DNA of 64,000 nucleotides from Gnetum montanum (lineage: Eukaryota; Streptophyta; Gnetopsida; Gnetales; Gnetaceae): the NCBI GenBank assembly GCA_015680685.1, contig MNCI01010839.1, positions 1,389,295-1,453,294 of the forward strand. The letters run 5' to 3'. A program made the position numbers and the translations under genes. The notes below the pieces were generated by a model. It saw only the letters and a program-made list of their open reading frames with translations. It was not told where the DNA came from and did no database searches. Shown piece after piece: positions 10,894 through 22,829 of the stretch. Position 1 is the first letter of the stretch. Every line of letters begins with the position of its first letter.

Positions 10894-13800
10894 ATGCACG
10901 AAACTTTATCTGCACCCCTAGCCTTAACAGGCCCACATGGGGAAATCATTAGACAATTTGATCCCACACTACTAGAAACTAACCTTGCCCTCAATGATGC
11001 AAACATAGCCACGTCAGAAACATCCCTAGACTGGCCAAAATAATTGATGTGCATGCTAGATCTGGAGGCTAGAGATGTAACCGAAGACTCCCTTAATGAG
11101 GTCTCTGTGGTTACGCATAAAGGTGAGACTAAAACTCTTAAGGTTAGTTCTTTACTGGACCAAAAGGCACATGACAACATAAAACAAGCGCTCCAGAATA
11201 ACGTCATAGTGTTCGCATGGTCATATGAAGATATGCCGGGACTAGACCCAAGACTAATACAACACAACATAATTCTAGATCCCCATATTAAAGAAATTAG
11301 ACAAAAGGCATGGAAAATTAAGCTAGAAGTCGCACTAGCAGTACATGATGAGATCACTAAAATGTATCAGGATGATTTTATTTGCGTGGTCGATTACTCA
11401 GACTGGGTATCCAACATTGTAATTGTCCCCAAAAAGACCTGAGGGATATGCATCTGCATAGACTTCTGAGACTTATACAAAGCCACAATCAAGGACAATT
11501 TCCCACTACCGAGTATCGACCAACTAGTGGATATAACTTCTGGGCATGTGCTTTTATCCTTCATGGATGGCTTCTCAGGCTATAATCAAATTCACATCAA
11601 CCTAGAACACCAGCTGAAAATGACATTCATGAGACCCTAGGGGACCTTTTGTTACACTATGATGCCCTTTTGTTTAAAAAATGCCAAAGCTACATATCAA
11701 CGAGCTATGACATACATATTTAGTTATTACCTCCTAGGGAGACTGAATGATTATGTTGACGATATAGCTGTTAAGTCTATAAGGTCAGAAGATCATTTGG
11801 AAGATCTAGAGTTAGTCCTTAAAAGATGCTCTAAATACGACCTCCGGCTCAACCCAAAGAAGTGCGTATTTGGAGTCAAAACCAGATGCATGCTGGGGTT
11901 TGTGGTATCAGAAAATGGCATATGAGTAGACCCTAACAAGGTCAAGGCCATTGTTGAATTGACACCCCCTACAAATCTTAGGAAATTACGTGGATTGCAA
12001 GGGAGGTTACAGTTTATCAGGCGGTTCATCTCGAGGTTAACGGATAAGTTACACCCTATGCAGTATTTTCTTAAAAAAGGAGTTAATTTTGAATGGATAG
12101 ATGATTGTCAACGTGCATTTGATAGCTTGAAATAAGAACTTTAATGCTTGCCAACAGTATTCCCGCCACAAAGGGATCAGTCGTTCTACATTTACCTCGT
12201 AACCTCAGACGTAGCTCTAGCTGCATTACTCTGTCAAAAGAGAGATGATGGGTCAGAAGTACCCATATACTACTTAAGTCATGCTCTATGTGCATATGAA
12301 ATGAGGTATAATGAAGTAGAGCATAATTGTTTAGCGTTAGTATTTACGCTCAAAAAGTGCAGACACTATCTCTTCCAAGTCAAGTCAACATAATCTGAAA
12401 AAATAACATTCTTAGGGCTATTACGCACAACCTATATGAAAGTAGTAGGATAGCTCGTTGGAAAGCTATCATGGTAGAATTTGATTTGCATTACATTGGT
12501 CAATCTTCTATGAAAGACCAAGCGATAGCTGACCAACTAATAACATTACCTATTGACAGTCAGGCGACGATAGAGCTTGAATTTCCTGATGAGCATGTAC
12601 ATAGTCTAAGCCCTATCCTAACAGGCCTCAAAGCAATGTTACATTTTGATGGAGCTTCAACCGCTAGAGGTAGCAATGCCACCATGGTCATTACGCTGTC
12701 ACTTGAACATGTACGTCTGCACACCTACCACTTGACCTTTCCCTGTATGAACAACGTGGTAGAGTACGAGGGGCTCCTTAGGGGATTATTAACAGCCAGA
12801 GAGCTTGATGTTCAACACCTGGCGATTAGACATGATTCGATGCTTGTTATAAATCAAATCACAGGAGTCTATGCCTACAAGGCTGCACATTTACAACCCT
12901 ATTACGATATGGCTAAAGATCTTCTGAAGCAGTTCGCAGCAACCGATGCCCAACACGTGCCTCAAAATGATAACACGATAGCCGATGCACTGGCTACATT
13001 AGCTTTAAATGTGTTGTTGCACCTGTTTGACACTTGTCCCACCTTAATGATAGAGTATTCAGATTCTATCATTCAGATGGTGCCAATATCTTCACTGCTC
13101 GTGGATAGAACGCTAGAGTGGTATGACAACATTAAAACTTACCTCCTGCATGGCGAACCACCGCACGAGCTAACACGCACACAAAAAGATGCAATCCGCA
13201 AGTGAGCTAGGCAATACGTCATCATAGGAGATAGTACCCTTTGTAGACGCTCTTTCAATGGAGTACTGCTTACTTGCGTTAACAACGACCAAGCACAACG
13301 TATAGTCGGTGAAGTTCACGAAGGACTGTGCGGAGGACACGTAGCCCCACAAGCCATGGCCGCTAAAATCCGTCGCTTAGGGTATTATTAGCCGTATATG
13401 AAAAAATACTATCTTACAAAGGTTAAAACATGTGACACGTGTCAATGTTACGTGAACCTTATACATGTGTTACCTACGGAACTATACACGACTCAGATTA
13501 CATGGCCCTTTCAACGATGGGGATTAGACATTATAGGGCCTATTGCAGCAAAATCTTCTGCAGGTCACAGCTTGATAATCACCACCACTGAGTATTTTAC
13601 AAAGTGCGTGGAAGCCATCCTTTACGAAAGATCACATCTCAACAGGTCTGCCATTTCATTCTAGACAACATCGTAACTAGATTTGGCCTCCCGATGACTA
13701 TCGTGACCGATAATGGGCCACAATTTAGCAGTGTGGAAACAAAATATTTTTGTGATAACCTTGGTATCAAACAATCTTTTTTCTCGCCTTATTACCTGCA

Positions 13801-14359
13801 AGAGAATGGTCAAGCCGAAGCAATGAACAAGGTCATTATCAATTTGCTCAAGAAAATGCTCAGCAGCAACAAAAGAGGATGGCATGAAAAGATCCTCTAT
13901 GTGCTATGGGCATATCGTACCACATGTAGAACAACTACAGATAGTACACCCTATAGCCTAGTCTATGGATTTGAGGTGGTGCTACCCCTCGAATTACAAG
14001 TTCCTTCTCTGCGGATGGTCCTCTCCACGATTATAAATGATGCTCAACACACCGAGTCTCGGATCATGGATTTGGACTCAATGGAAGAGAAGCGAATACA
14101 AACACTTGATACCATCAAAAAGTATCAAGATAAGCAGAGGCAGAAGCACTACCATAATCTTCAACAGCATCTGATCAAGAAAAGAGATTTAGTTCTCAAG
14201 GCTATTCGCGAACTAGTAGGCAAGTTCTCTGCAAACTAGGAGGGCCCTTTCTTGGTAGCTGATGTGTATAGCAATGGTGCATTCAAGCTAGCAGATATCA
14301 ACGGCAACGAGTTATCAAATCCCGTAAACCATATATACTTGAAGCAGTACTACATCTAG
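10894..14359 (+). pseudogene. pol: Element 1 pol: RT, RNase H, aRH, integrase (broken)
   Basis: An AG acceptor-like site (10880-10881) precedes the frame, as expected if pol is reached by splicing in a Tat element; ATG at 10894 is the first Met. RT (about 11190-11990) keeps FPLPSIDQLVD, the NDYVDDIAVKS catalytic motif (about 11750) and LNPKKCVFGV. Ty3-type RNase H follows (about 12170-12390, FYIYLVTSDVALAALLCQ). The archaeal-like RNase H (about 12640-13010) shows HFDGAS, VEYEGLLRGL, HDSMLVINQ and ADALATLA, so its D-E-D-D set is present. Integrase has H...H and CDTCQ zinc residues (13318-13445), GLDIIGP, VTDNGPQF and ENGQAEAMNKV, the D-D-E triad. It ends NHIYLKQYYI at 14359. Stops at 11041, 11440, 11638, 11923, 12133, 12391 and 13203 and a frameshift near 13610 disable it. 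Confidence 0.9.
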
Positions 14360-14384
14360 TTGCATATCCAGTGTTAACATCAGG

Positions 14385-14930
14385 CACAATGATCGTTCGC
14401 TATGATGTAAAACTAGCACTGTCCTCATGCGTCTGCCACGACGCTAAACTGGCAATGATCGTCCGCTACGACGTAAAACTAGCACTTTCTGCATGCGTTT
14501 GCCATGATGCTAAACTAGTAATGATCATCTGCCATGACGTAAAACTGGAAAATTGCAATCATCCGCTACGATGTAAAACTGGCAGTGTTGTACAGGTCCA
14601 CCAAGACGTAAAATTGGCATTTCCTGCACGCGTTCGCCACAACGCTAAACTGGCATCAGCTATCCACCATGACATAAAATTGGCACAGGTAAGTATCTGT
14701 CTACTGAGACGTGAAACCAGCATAGATTTATCCCTGGGTCATGAGATGAAACTGACATCCATAGCACGGTCTGCTGAGACCATAAATCAGCTCTACCGCC
14801 ATTTGCTACGACATAAAACTAGCATTTTTCAGTCCACCCAGACTTTAAACTGGGACCATGGTCTACTGGGACTTAAAACCAGCAACAGCAGTCTACCAGG
14901 ACTTAAAATTGGGACCTACAGACTGCCAAC
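14385..14930 (+). repeat. Border-repeat tandem array after integrase, element 1
   Basis: More than ten imperfect copies, about 36-45 bp apart, of a unit with core CTACGACGTAAAACTAGCA. The word varies (CATGATGCTAAACTAG, CACAACGCTAAACTGG, CTGGGACTTAAAACCAGC). The array is open in one frame (14371-14976) but the product is a translated repeat with no domain, so I do not call it a gene. Element 2 has the matching array at 22830-23190. Confidence 0.85.
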
Positions 14931-16091
14931 ATACGAATCAGGCAAGCGTAATCATCTCTGTGTGGCTGCAAAATGAATGGAGTGGGATGTTGGGATAGCC
15001 CCAACATCACTACCTCATAGGCATTCTGCTGATTCTTTGGATATGCTGAAAGGCATACTACTGACCCCTTAGAGATGTCGTCATTGCACCCATTTCAATG
15101 GTGGCACCTCTAAGAGGTTAGTTTTGCTGTCTAGATCCCCAAAGGACTTCTCATCAACCACAACCTTGGGGACCTCCACTCATCATCACTATCAGACTCT
15201 AGCCTCACAGATTCACCTAGCTGGTTCTTTGCATAACCAGTCGGGTGCGATGAGTCTGATTTTCTTTGGTAGTGATATGCTGGGCCAAGCATCAACATTG
15301 AGACCCTGGCCTCTTGCTATGGTTCCTTGTTCATGGCCTGCTCACTCTGTCTCACCCCAAACGGTACTTGATTCAACAACCTTTCTGGTGATTCGGCCAA
15401 ACAATGGTGTCCTTTGTTTTCTTCTTTGATTGCAGGTTACTTGCTACAAGGGTGTTGTTCAAAAGTGCATTCACCTGAGCAGTGAAGTATAGACAACATT
15501 TTAAGATGGCTGCTTAGGTTAGCCTATCTACTTCGGAGTGCAACCCTGTTTTCCTCATAATCCTACCTCTTGCTCTTATTCCCCTCCTTAACCATTTCAC
15601 CTGCTTTCCTTGTACAAAATGTGAATACGCAGCATACACTTTCCACATCTGCATTATAGTCAAGTCCATGAACTGGCACAACGCAACTCGCCTAGTGGAT
15701 GCCAAAAAAATAAAAATGGATGAAACAAAACTCATCCAGGCAATGCAGACGCAACACAATTCGTCTATGCAAGCCCCTTCATCTACAATATGACGACATA
15801 ACTTCATACAAATGCAATTGCAAGAGGAGGCCTAATTGCTTATGCACGAAAAAGCTATACCCAAACACTTGAGTCTTCCTCAAACCTCTCTTGAGTCTTC
15901 CCCAAACCTCTCTCCTCTTACCTCTGTAAAAATTCCCTCACATACCATTTAATCTCTCATTTCCCTCATTTCTACACTTCTACATTGACAGGGAGACACT
16001 TGAGTAACCATCGATGAATGCTATTGGTACTTTTACCCATTTGGTATTTTGTATTCTTTGTCGACGTCTTTTGGGAAAGCCCTCTAAACAT
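14931..16091. other. 3' non-coding region of element 1
   Basis: Lies between the repeat array and the polypurine tract. Apart from the small antisense frame at 15514-15807 there is no coding signal. A short direct duplication (CTTGAGTCTTCCTCAAACCT and a near copy) lies at 15868-15915. Confidence 0.5.
15514..15807 (-). pseudogene. Small antisense frame shared with element 2 (aORF2)
   Basis: A 97-codon minus-strand frame between integrase and the 3' LTR. Its last 60 or so residues align with the frame at 23871-24254 in element 2: ALCQFMDLTIMQMWKVYAA against NWITRIMDFAIEHMEGLYKH, followed in both by a Lys/Arg-rich stretch (WLRRGIRARG against KRGVRRRITG) and a stop at a matching place. Conservation between two diverged elements suggests a real, probably spliced, second antisense gene. 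No known domain was recognised. Antisense frames in this position are known in some Tat-lineage elements; whether this one is homologous to those I cannot tell. Confidence 0.42.
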
Positions 16092-16108
16092 CAACAAAGA
16101 GGGGCCAT
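16092..16108 (+). promoter_or_regulatory. Polypurine tract of element 1
   Basis: CAACAAAGAGGGGCCAT directly before the 3' LTR. Element 2 has CAACAAAGAGGGGTCAA in the same place (24530-24546). It would prime plus-strand DNA synthesis. Confidence 0.8.
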
Positions 16109-17703
16109 TGAAACACCGTGAAAATTACGAATCGGCTTAGGGTGAAGATTCATGATTCGGGTGAAAGTTTGCAATAGAAATCCAGAAGACAAAACAAGGC
16201 AAAGAGGCATGCAACATCAAGTCTCCAAGTTTCTTACAAATTCCAACCTTACTTTGTTTTCTCTCTTTACACTACATTACGCAACATAGCGTAATGTAGC
16301 TCGGCGTAATTCTACTTAATATAGCCCGATATCAGAAAGTAACTTGCTTCATCGAATTCGACGAAGTTTAAGGTCTAAGCAACGTGATATATGACTTGTT
16401 GCATATTTCGCTAAGTCTTTTGTTCAGGGCTGAATTTACACTCCATTACGCAAAGCAACATAATAAGCTTCGAGGAAGTCAAAGTCAGAGCCCAAAGAAG
16501 CGCGGTAGATTGATCTCTTTTGTTTTTACAGATTGGTCGCTTTACACTTATTACACTACACAGCGTAAACAAGCGTAACTTGTTGTAAAGTTGACCATTT
16601 TACGCTCTATTACGCTTTACGGCGTAAATGAGTGTAAAATAGCTTGAGTTAATTACTTCTATGCTCTATTACACTCTACCACGCGATGCAGCATAAACAA
16701 GTGTAATACAGCGTAAGGCCAGCTAAGGCAGGACTAGACACACACCTGCTATCCATATGCAACAATACACTCATCAGCATATCGTAGCGTAATCGTGAGG
16801 CAGCCTCAACAGGAGTGGTTGATAGCGTACTTTGCCCCTTTTCCCCAAAACGTGATGCAACATGACCAGCTTCAACACAAAATTTGCCAAGTCAACGGTA
16901 CACTAAAAGTTCGAGACACGTGTCATAGGGGCCATGCCTTCTCCACATGATGCCGAATTTATAAATACTCTAGTTGGTAAAGAAAAAAAAGGGGCTTCCT
17001 CCTTTTTAAAAAAGACAGAAGACATTGTTTGAGCATTGGTAGCAGGAGTGATCAGTCTTTTGGCGAAAATACAGTTCTCTTCATTGGCGATCATTAGCAG
17101 CTTTGAGCAAAGACTACCGAAGGCAAAAAGAGCAGATCAGAGATCGAGAGATCATCTGATACGATTAACAAGGTTTATTGATCAGAAATAGTTGATCGAT
17201 AGACATCCAGGCTTGACCTTCCTTGCATTCCATCTTTGGCTTACGAGGTAGACCGAGCTTCATTCTATACTCCCTTTTGAACAGTTTTCTTGTTGTTTTG
17301 TGTATGCTTCGCACAAGATAAACGAGGTTTTCCGTTGGAACTTTGTATACAATATAATCAGTCTTCAAGTCAAAACATAGATCTTGAAATTGCGCATCTT
17401 TCCTAAATCTGATCTTCCTTGTCGCATCGACATTGTCGTTATTTCAAGTTATTTACATTGTTTTCTACATCCTTCTATAATTCATCGAATCAAATTATTT
17501 CATGGAATATCTATATAATACGTATATTATCATGATATTCATTAATTTACTGGCTAAGTAAGTCCCTGTTTGATCGACAAGATCGTTCAGGGCACCACGG
17601 ATTTATTTTCTCTAGCACGGCCCTCACACAGATCCATGGTTAAGACTGTGTACACAGATCTTCGTTCGGTATTCTCCAGCGATCAACGTTTTCCGTCATT
17701 ATA
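16109..17703 (+). repeat. 3' LTR of element 1
   Basis: Direct repeat of 206-1798, starting TGAAACAC and ending CATTATA, followed by the GAGGA duplication. TATAAATA box at 16960-16967. Differences from the 5' LTR are mostly C/T and G/A, the pattern left by loss of methylated cytosines. Confidence 0.92.
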
Positions 17704-17708
17704 GAGGA
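17704..17708. repeat. Right target-site duplication of element 1 (GAGGA)
   Basis: Matches 201-205 exactly. Confidence 0.93.
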
Positions 17709-18484
17709 ATATTGGCCACTAGGTCACTTAGGTAGCATAGGACCCCTACAATTTCTAGGAAAATCAAAATTGGCCTTAGCATCCCCCTACACAATACAAT
17801 GGAAAATGTTAATAACATGCTTGAGTGAAGTTTGCATGTAGCGTAGCAAGATTAGCCATTTATAGATAGCATAGCATAACTCTTTCCATGCATGTAGTGT
17901 AGCAAAACTACCAAGGAAATAACATAGTAGAACCACAAAAAATTTAAAAGCGAGTTTTTAAATAAGAAAGAATTCCATGCGTTGCACTCATTTCAACAAG
18001 TCTGCTACCTGACAAAACGATTTGCACTATGCCGTGATAGACATGTGTTACGTTGTCAAATCATACGCATGGCCAAACCCTCCTAAGGGTCACATGCTAT
18101 GCTATTCACATGCCAAGTTGCTAGAATCGTCAAAACCCTTGTGGCAAGGTAGCCACAACAATGACGGTCTGAGCAATGCTACATAGAACCTTAGTGTAGC
18201 GTCCATACACGGTCGTGGCCGAATCACCAACAGCAACGGTGTAATGGCCAAAATAATTGCAAAAACAATGACAAAAAACATTGATTGCAAAATAAAGATC
18301 AAAACAAAAAAGAAAGTAGTAGCAACAATAGTAGCATAAAAAATAGAGGTAGCATAGCAACTTACCGGGTTGATGGAGTTTCCTCCCACACTACGACACG
18401 CGCCTATGAAAGACGCCCTAGGATGTATTTCACCTTGTCTACCTTGGTGAGCACTAGGTGTTTGTGTTCTCTCTTGGGTGCCAT
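17704..18484 (-). pseudogene. Element 2 antisense FCP1/NIF-like gene: exon 1, intron 1, start of exon 2
   Basis: Exon 1 is 18484-18366: MAPKREHKHLVLTKVDKV..., 119 nt long and ending CG at an intact GTAAGT donor, the same length and phase as exon 1 of element 1. A T-rich intron ends in TTGTGTAG at 17787. Exon 2 starts at 17786 with LRPILIFLEIVGVLC, matching VKPILIVLDIVGVLC in element 1, and continues through IPPP until element 1 interrupts it at 17704; it resumes at 205. The HAD nucleophile Asp is Glu here. One stop in exon 1 and a likely one-base loss at the start of exon 2 make it a pseudogene. Confidence 0.78.
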
Positions 18485-18618
18485 TATCTCAATTGTAGAT
18501 TCTTTCTCAGTTGCTACGATAAACCACCTTACTCTTCGTTGGCACAATTGCTCTACGCTCTATATGTGGGCTTTGTGTACTTACATTGAAAATGATGAGT
18601 TTACCAAGGGCAAACCCT

Positions 18619-18626
18619 TATTTATA
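18619..18626 (-). promoter_or_regulatory. TATA box of the element 2 antisense gene
   Basis: TATAAATA on the minus strand, about 135 bp upstream of the MAPK start at 18484, between the border-repeat array and exon 1. Confidence 0.55.
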
Positions 18627-18759
18627 GCTAGTACGGAAAAAAAGAACCTACCATTTATTCACCATGATTAATGTGGAATGTTCCATACAGCGTAGCACTC
18701 CCACCATAGGGTAGCAGCACTGTTTGCATCGTGTCAAGTGGGCCTGACTGAAAGCCTCA

Positions 18760-19190
18760 ACCCACCTTAAACTAGCCATTTTCCTTCACAAGATATAACT
18801 CGTTAGCAATCCGCAAAGACCTTAAACTAATGCAACTCACCTCAAGCACAACTCATTAGCGGTCTGCAAAGACCTTAAACTAGCAGCTCTGACACATAGT
18901 TTCAACCGAGTTAGCAGTCCACAAACACCTTAAACTAGTAGTTCTGATGCATAGATTTGATCTCATTAGCAGTCTTCAAAGACCTTAAACTAATACCTGG
19001 TAGTTTCGATAGAATAGCCCATTAGCGGTCCACAAAGACCTTAAACTAGCAATTTTAATCCATAGCTTTGATCTAGTTAGCGGTCTATGAAGACCTTAAA
19101 CTAATACTTTTAATTTGTGAATCTAACCCACTAGTAGTTTTACACTTTTACATTCAGTTGGTTTGCTACGACCTTAAAATGACAAACTAC
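18760..19190 (+). repeat. Border-repeat tandem array before pol, element 2
   Basis: Eight copies of CAAAGACCTTAAACTAGC or close variants. Five successive intervals are 52-56 bp; the first and last copies lie a little farther off. Most copies begin TTAGCGGTC or TTAGCAGTC. It occupies the border between the antisense promoter and pol. Confidence 0.88.
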
Positions 19191-19330
19191 AAACTTCGTA
19201 TCATGTTTTTGATCATTTAAGTTTTTTTTTCATATTTCATTATTGCTTTGCAAATGCCTGGTGTGCATTGCTACTACAAATAGGTATCCCATGCCTTGGC
19301 ATTTATCTCATTGTGGTAGGTTGAGCAAGA

Positions 19331-22300
19331 ATGACAATGCATCATGATCTTTCTTCACCTCTAGCTTTTACAGGTCCACATGGTGAGCTTGCAAAACAAC
19401 TAAACCCAGAGTCAATAGACTGGGGATCATCCACAGATAGCACTATAGCATCCTTAGAAACATTCCTAGACTAGCCCAAACATCTGGTCCAAGCCCTAGA
19501 TTTAGAGGTCAGGGATGTAACCGAGGATCATCTCATTGAGACGCCTGTGACCACATCCAAGAGGGAAGTAAAAACATTAAAACTTAGCTCCCTCCTAGAT
19601 TCGCAAACACACAAAGATGTGTCCAAGACACTGCAAGACAACATCAAAGTCTTCGTGTGGTCATACAATGACATGTCAGGTTTAGATCTGAGGCTTATAT
19701 AGCACAACATTATCTTGGACCCATGTATGAAAGCAGTTAAGCACAATGCTCAAAAGGTTAAATCAAAGATTGCACTGGCCGTATGGGATGAAATCACCAA
19801 GCTATATCAAGATGATTTCATCTGGGCAATTGATTACTCAGAGTGGGTGTCAAACATCATTGTGGTTTCTAAGAAAATGGGAGGAATACGAATCTATATA
19901 GACTTCCAGGATCTGAACAAAGCCATGATCAAGGATGACTTCCCACTACCGAGTATTGATCAACTCATCGACACTACGGCTGGTCATCCTCTGTTATCTT
20001 TCATGGATGGTTTCTTTGGCTACAACCAAATTCGCATCAATCTAGAGCATCAGTTAACAACAACTTTCATAACCCCATGGGGTACTTTCTATTACACTAT
20101 GATGCCCTTCGGGCTCAAAAATGCCAGAGCAACCTACCAGAGAGCTATGACATACACCTTTAGTGACTACACCCTAGAAACAACAAATGACTATGTGGAT
20201 GATATAGCGGTCAAATCTAAAGAGGTTGTTGATCATCCTAATGATCTAGGTGTAGTCCTCAAGCACTGCTAGATGCATGATTTATACCTTAACCCAAAGA
20301 AGTGTGTCTTCGGGGTGAGAACCAGACACATATTTGTGTTTGTAGTATCAGAGGCTGGAATACGAGTGGACCCTAACAAAGTTAAGGCCATAATTAATTT
20401 AGCACCCCTACAAACCTTAAAGAATTGCAGTGGTTACAAGGTAGGGTATAGTTCATCAAAATTTTTATAGAGAAGTTGACTGACAAGTTACACCCCATGC
20501 AACACTTACTAAAGAAAGGGGTTAATTTCAAATGGACAACACAATGCCAAGAAGCCTTTGATGATCTAAAGGAAGAGCTTTTACATCTCCTGACTATGTA
20601 CCCACTATAGAGGGATAAGCCTTTCTTCATCTACCTTACCACCTTAGACATGTCTATCGCAACATTGTTCTGTCAAAGATGAGATGATGGCTTTGAGATT
20701 CCAGTGTATTATCTAAGTCATGCATTGATAGCGTATGAGGCAAAATACAATGAGGTGGAGAGAAACTACCATACCCTAGTCTTTACATTAAAAAAATGGA
20801 GGAATTATCTATTTTTTAGTAGAGTTAACATCATTTGCAAGAGCAATGTACTCCAAGCTATCACAAATAATCTATATGAAAGTAGCGGGATAGCCCAGTG
20901 AAAAGCCATAACCACAGAATTCGATTTGCATTATGTGAGCGAATCATCGATGAAAGGTCAAGGTATAGCAATCCAACTTATGACCTCAACCATTGACAAT
21001 CATGCAATCATAGATCCCGAGTTCCCTGATGAGCATGTTAGCACTATTAACGCTATCCTGTCACATCTTGAAGGCACTTTGCATTTTGATGATGGCTCGA
21101 CCACGTGAGGAGGTAGTGCAGCTGCCGTCATTACATCCCCCTCTGGGGAGATGCAACCCTTTGCTTATCACTTTGTGTTCCTTTGTACAAACAACATGGT
21201 AGAGTATGAAGGATTACTTAGGGGCCTCCTAGTAGCCCAAGCATTAAGCATTCAACACTTAGTGATTTGCAATGATTCACAACTCATCATGAATCAAATG
21301 ATTGAGGTCTACGCTTGCAAAACTACACATTTGTAGCTCTATTGTGACCTAGAGAAAACCTTGCTCAAACAATTTGCAACAATGGACATTCAACACATGT
21401 TGCACAATGAAAACACTGTAGTAGATGCCTTGGCCACCCTAGCATTAAATGTGCCACCACACCTTTTTGCAAGTTTTCCTTCTTCGATTACCGAGTGTAT
21501 GGAGCCTATCACTCAAGCGGTACATGTAGCCTTTGTAAGTGCTGCAAACACCCAAGAGTGGTATGCCAACATTAAAGCCTACTTGCAACATGGCAAGCCC
21601 CCATGTGGATTGACATCTACCTAGAGAGATGTGATCCACAAGCGTGCTCAGAAATATATCCTCACGGGAGACAATGCCCTGTGCAGATGCTCCTTTGACA
21701 GGATATTGCTGGCATGCGTAAATGAGGAGCAAGTGCAGAAGGTCATTAATAAGGTACATGAGGGATTTTGTGGTGGAAAAATAGCACCTAGGGCCATGGC
21801 AGCAAAAATTAGATGCCTAGGATACTACTGGCCTCACATAGAGCGTGATTGCCTAGCCAAAGTCAAGACTTGTGATACGTGTCAAAGATACGCAAATCTC
21901 ATACATGTTTCACCCATAGAATTTCACCTGACATAGATCACATGGCCTTTCCAGTGATGGGGACTAAACATCATAGGTCCTATCACACCTAAGTCTTCCA
22001 TAGGACATAGCTTCATCATCACCACCACTAAGTACTTTACAAAGTAGGTGGAGGCTATTCCCCTTAGGAAGACCACATCTCAGTAGGTTTTCCACTTCAT
22101 CTTAGATAACATTGTGATAAGGTTTGGGCTCCCCATAACTATTGTGACTGACAAAGAACCACAATTTAGAAGTGTGGAAACCAAAACCTTTTGTAGCAAC
22201 CTTGGCATTAGGCAATTTTTCTCCTCGCCATACTACCTGTAGGCAAATCGATAGGCAGAAGCTATGAACAAGTCCATCATCAACTTGCTCAAGAAAATGC

Positions 22301-22800
22301 TTAACAATAGCAAGAGGTGATGGCATGAGCAAATCCTCTATGTGCTATGGGCTTATAGGATGACATGCAAGATGACTACAGGTAAAACTCATTATAGTCT
22401 TATTTATGGATCTAAAGTGGTGTTACCTCTTGAGTTGTAGGTACTATCACTTCGAATGATCCTATCGAGTGTTGTGAGCAAAGCCCAAAACAATGAGTTG
22501 AGAATCATCAACCTTGACTCCATAGAGGAGGGGTGTGCACATACAATGGGTCGCATAGAGCATTATCAAAACAAGCAACAGAAAAAGCATCATGAAAACC
22601 TGCATCAATGATCGATCAAGAAGGGAGACCTCATTCTCAAGGCTATCCGTGAGCATGTGAACAAATTCTTAGCAAACTAGGAAGGTGCATTCATGGTCAC
22701 AAAAGCCTACAGGAGTGAAGCCTTCAAGTTGGCAGACATGGATGGCAACGAGTTTGCAAATCCTGTGAATCATTAGTATCTCAAGCCATACTACATCTGA
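19331..22800 (+). pseudogene. pol: Element 2 pol: RT, RNase H, aRH, integrase (broken)
   Basis: Frame opens MTMHHDLSSPLAFTGPHGE and is colinear with element 1 pol. RT is the best kept part (19715-20272): FPLPSIDQLIDTTAGHPLLS, MMPFGLKNARATYQRAM and NDYVDDIAVKS are intact. RNase H 1 lies near 20610-20870, aRH near 21070-21460 (HFDDGS, VEYEGLLRGL, ADALATLA equivalents), integrase from 21640. In integrase the triad is damaged: GLNIIGP, VTDKEPQF and a stop before AEAMNKS. The frame ends NH then a stop then YLKPYYI at 22800. Stops at 19472, 19698, 20270, 20900, 21106 and others, plus a frameshift near 20425, disable it. Compared with element 1 it is more decayed, which fits its being the older host. 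Confidence 0.88.
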
Positions 22801-22829
22801 CGCATAAGCAATGTAAGCAATTATCCACT

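Larger units (their letters stand above)
206..17703 (+). mobile_element. Element 1: complete Tat-lineage Ty3/gypsy LTR retrotransposon
   Basis: A 17.5-kb element bounded by two long direct repeats and a 5-bp GAGGA target duplication. Order on the + strand: LTR, primer-binding site, gag with zinc knuckle, protease, a 4-kb antisense gene, reverse transcriptase, RNase H, second (archaeal-like) RNase H, integrase, a tandem-repeat block, a small antisense frame, polypurine tract, LTR. Two RNase H domains are the hallmark of the Tat lineage (Ogre, Retand and relatives). Every coding domain carries stops or frameshifts, so the copy is not autonomous. It lies inside an exon of the antisense gene of element 2. 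The LTRs differ mainly by transitions: in the first 119 aligned bases I count 10 differences, all transitions. Confidence 0.93.

Noticed and set aside
14371-14976. 201-codon open frame after integrase
   Set aside because: It is the translated border-repeat array; the periodicity explains the lack of stops.
18780-19190. Regular repeats that might be taken for a CRISPR array
   Set aside because: Periods of about 52-56 bp but repeats are imperfect and the spacers are also related to each other; plant retroelement context; the unit is a tandem border repeat.
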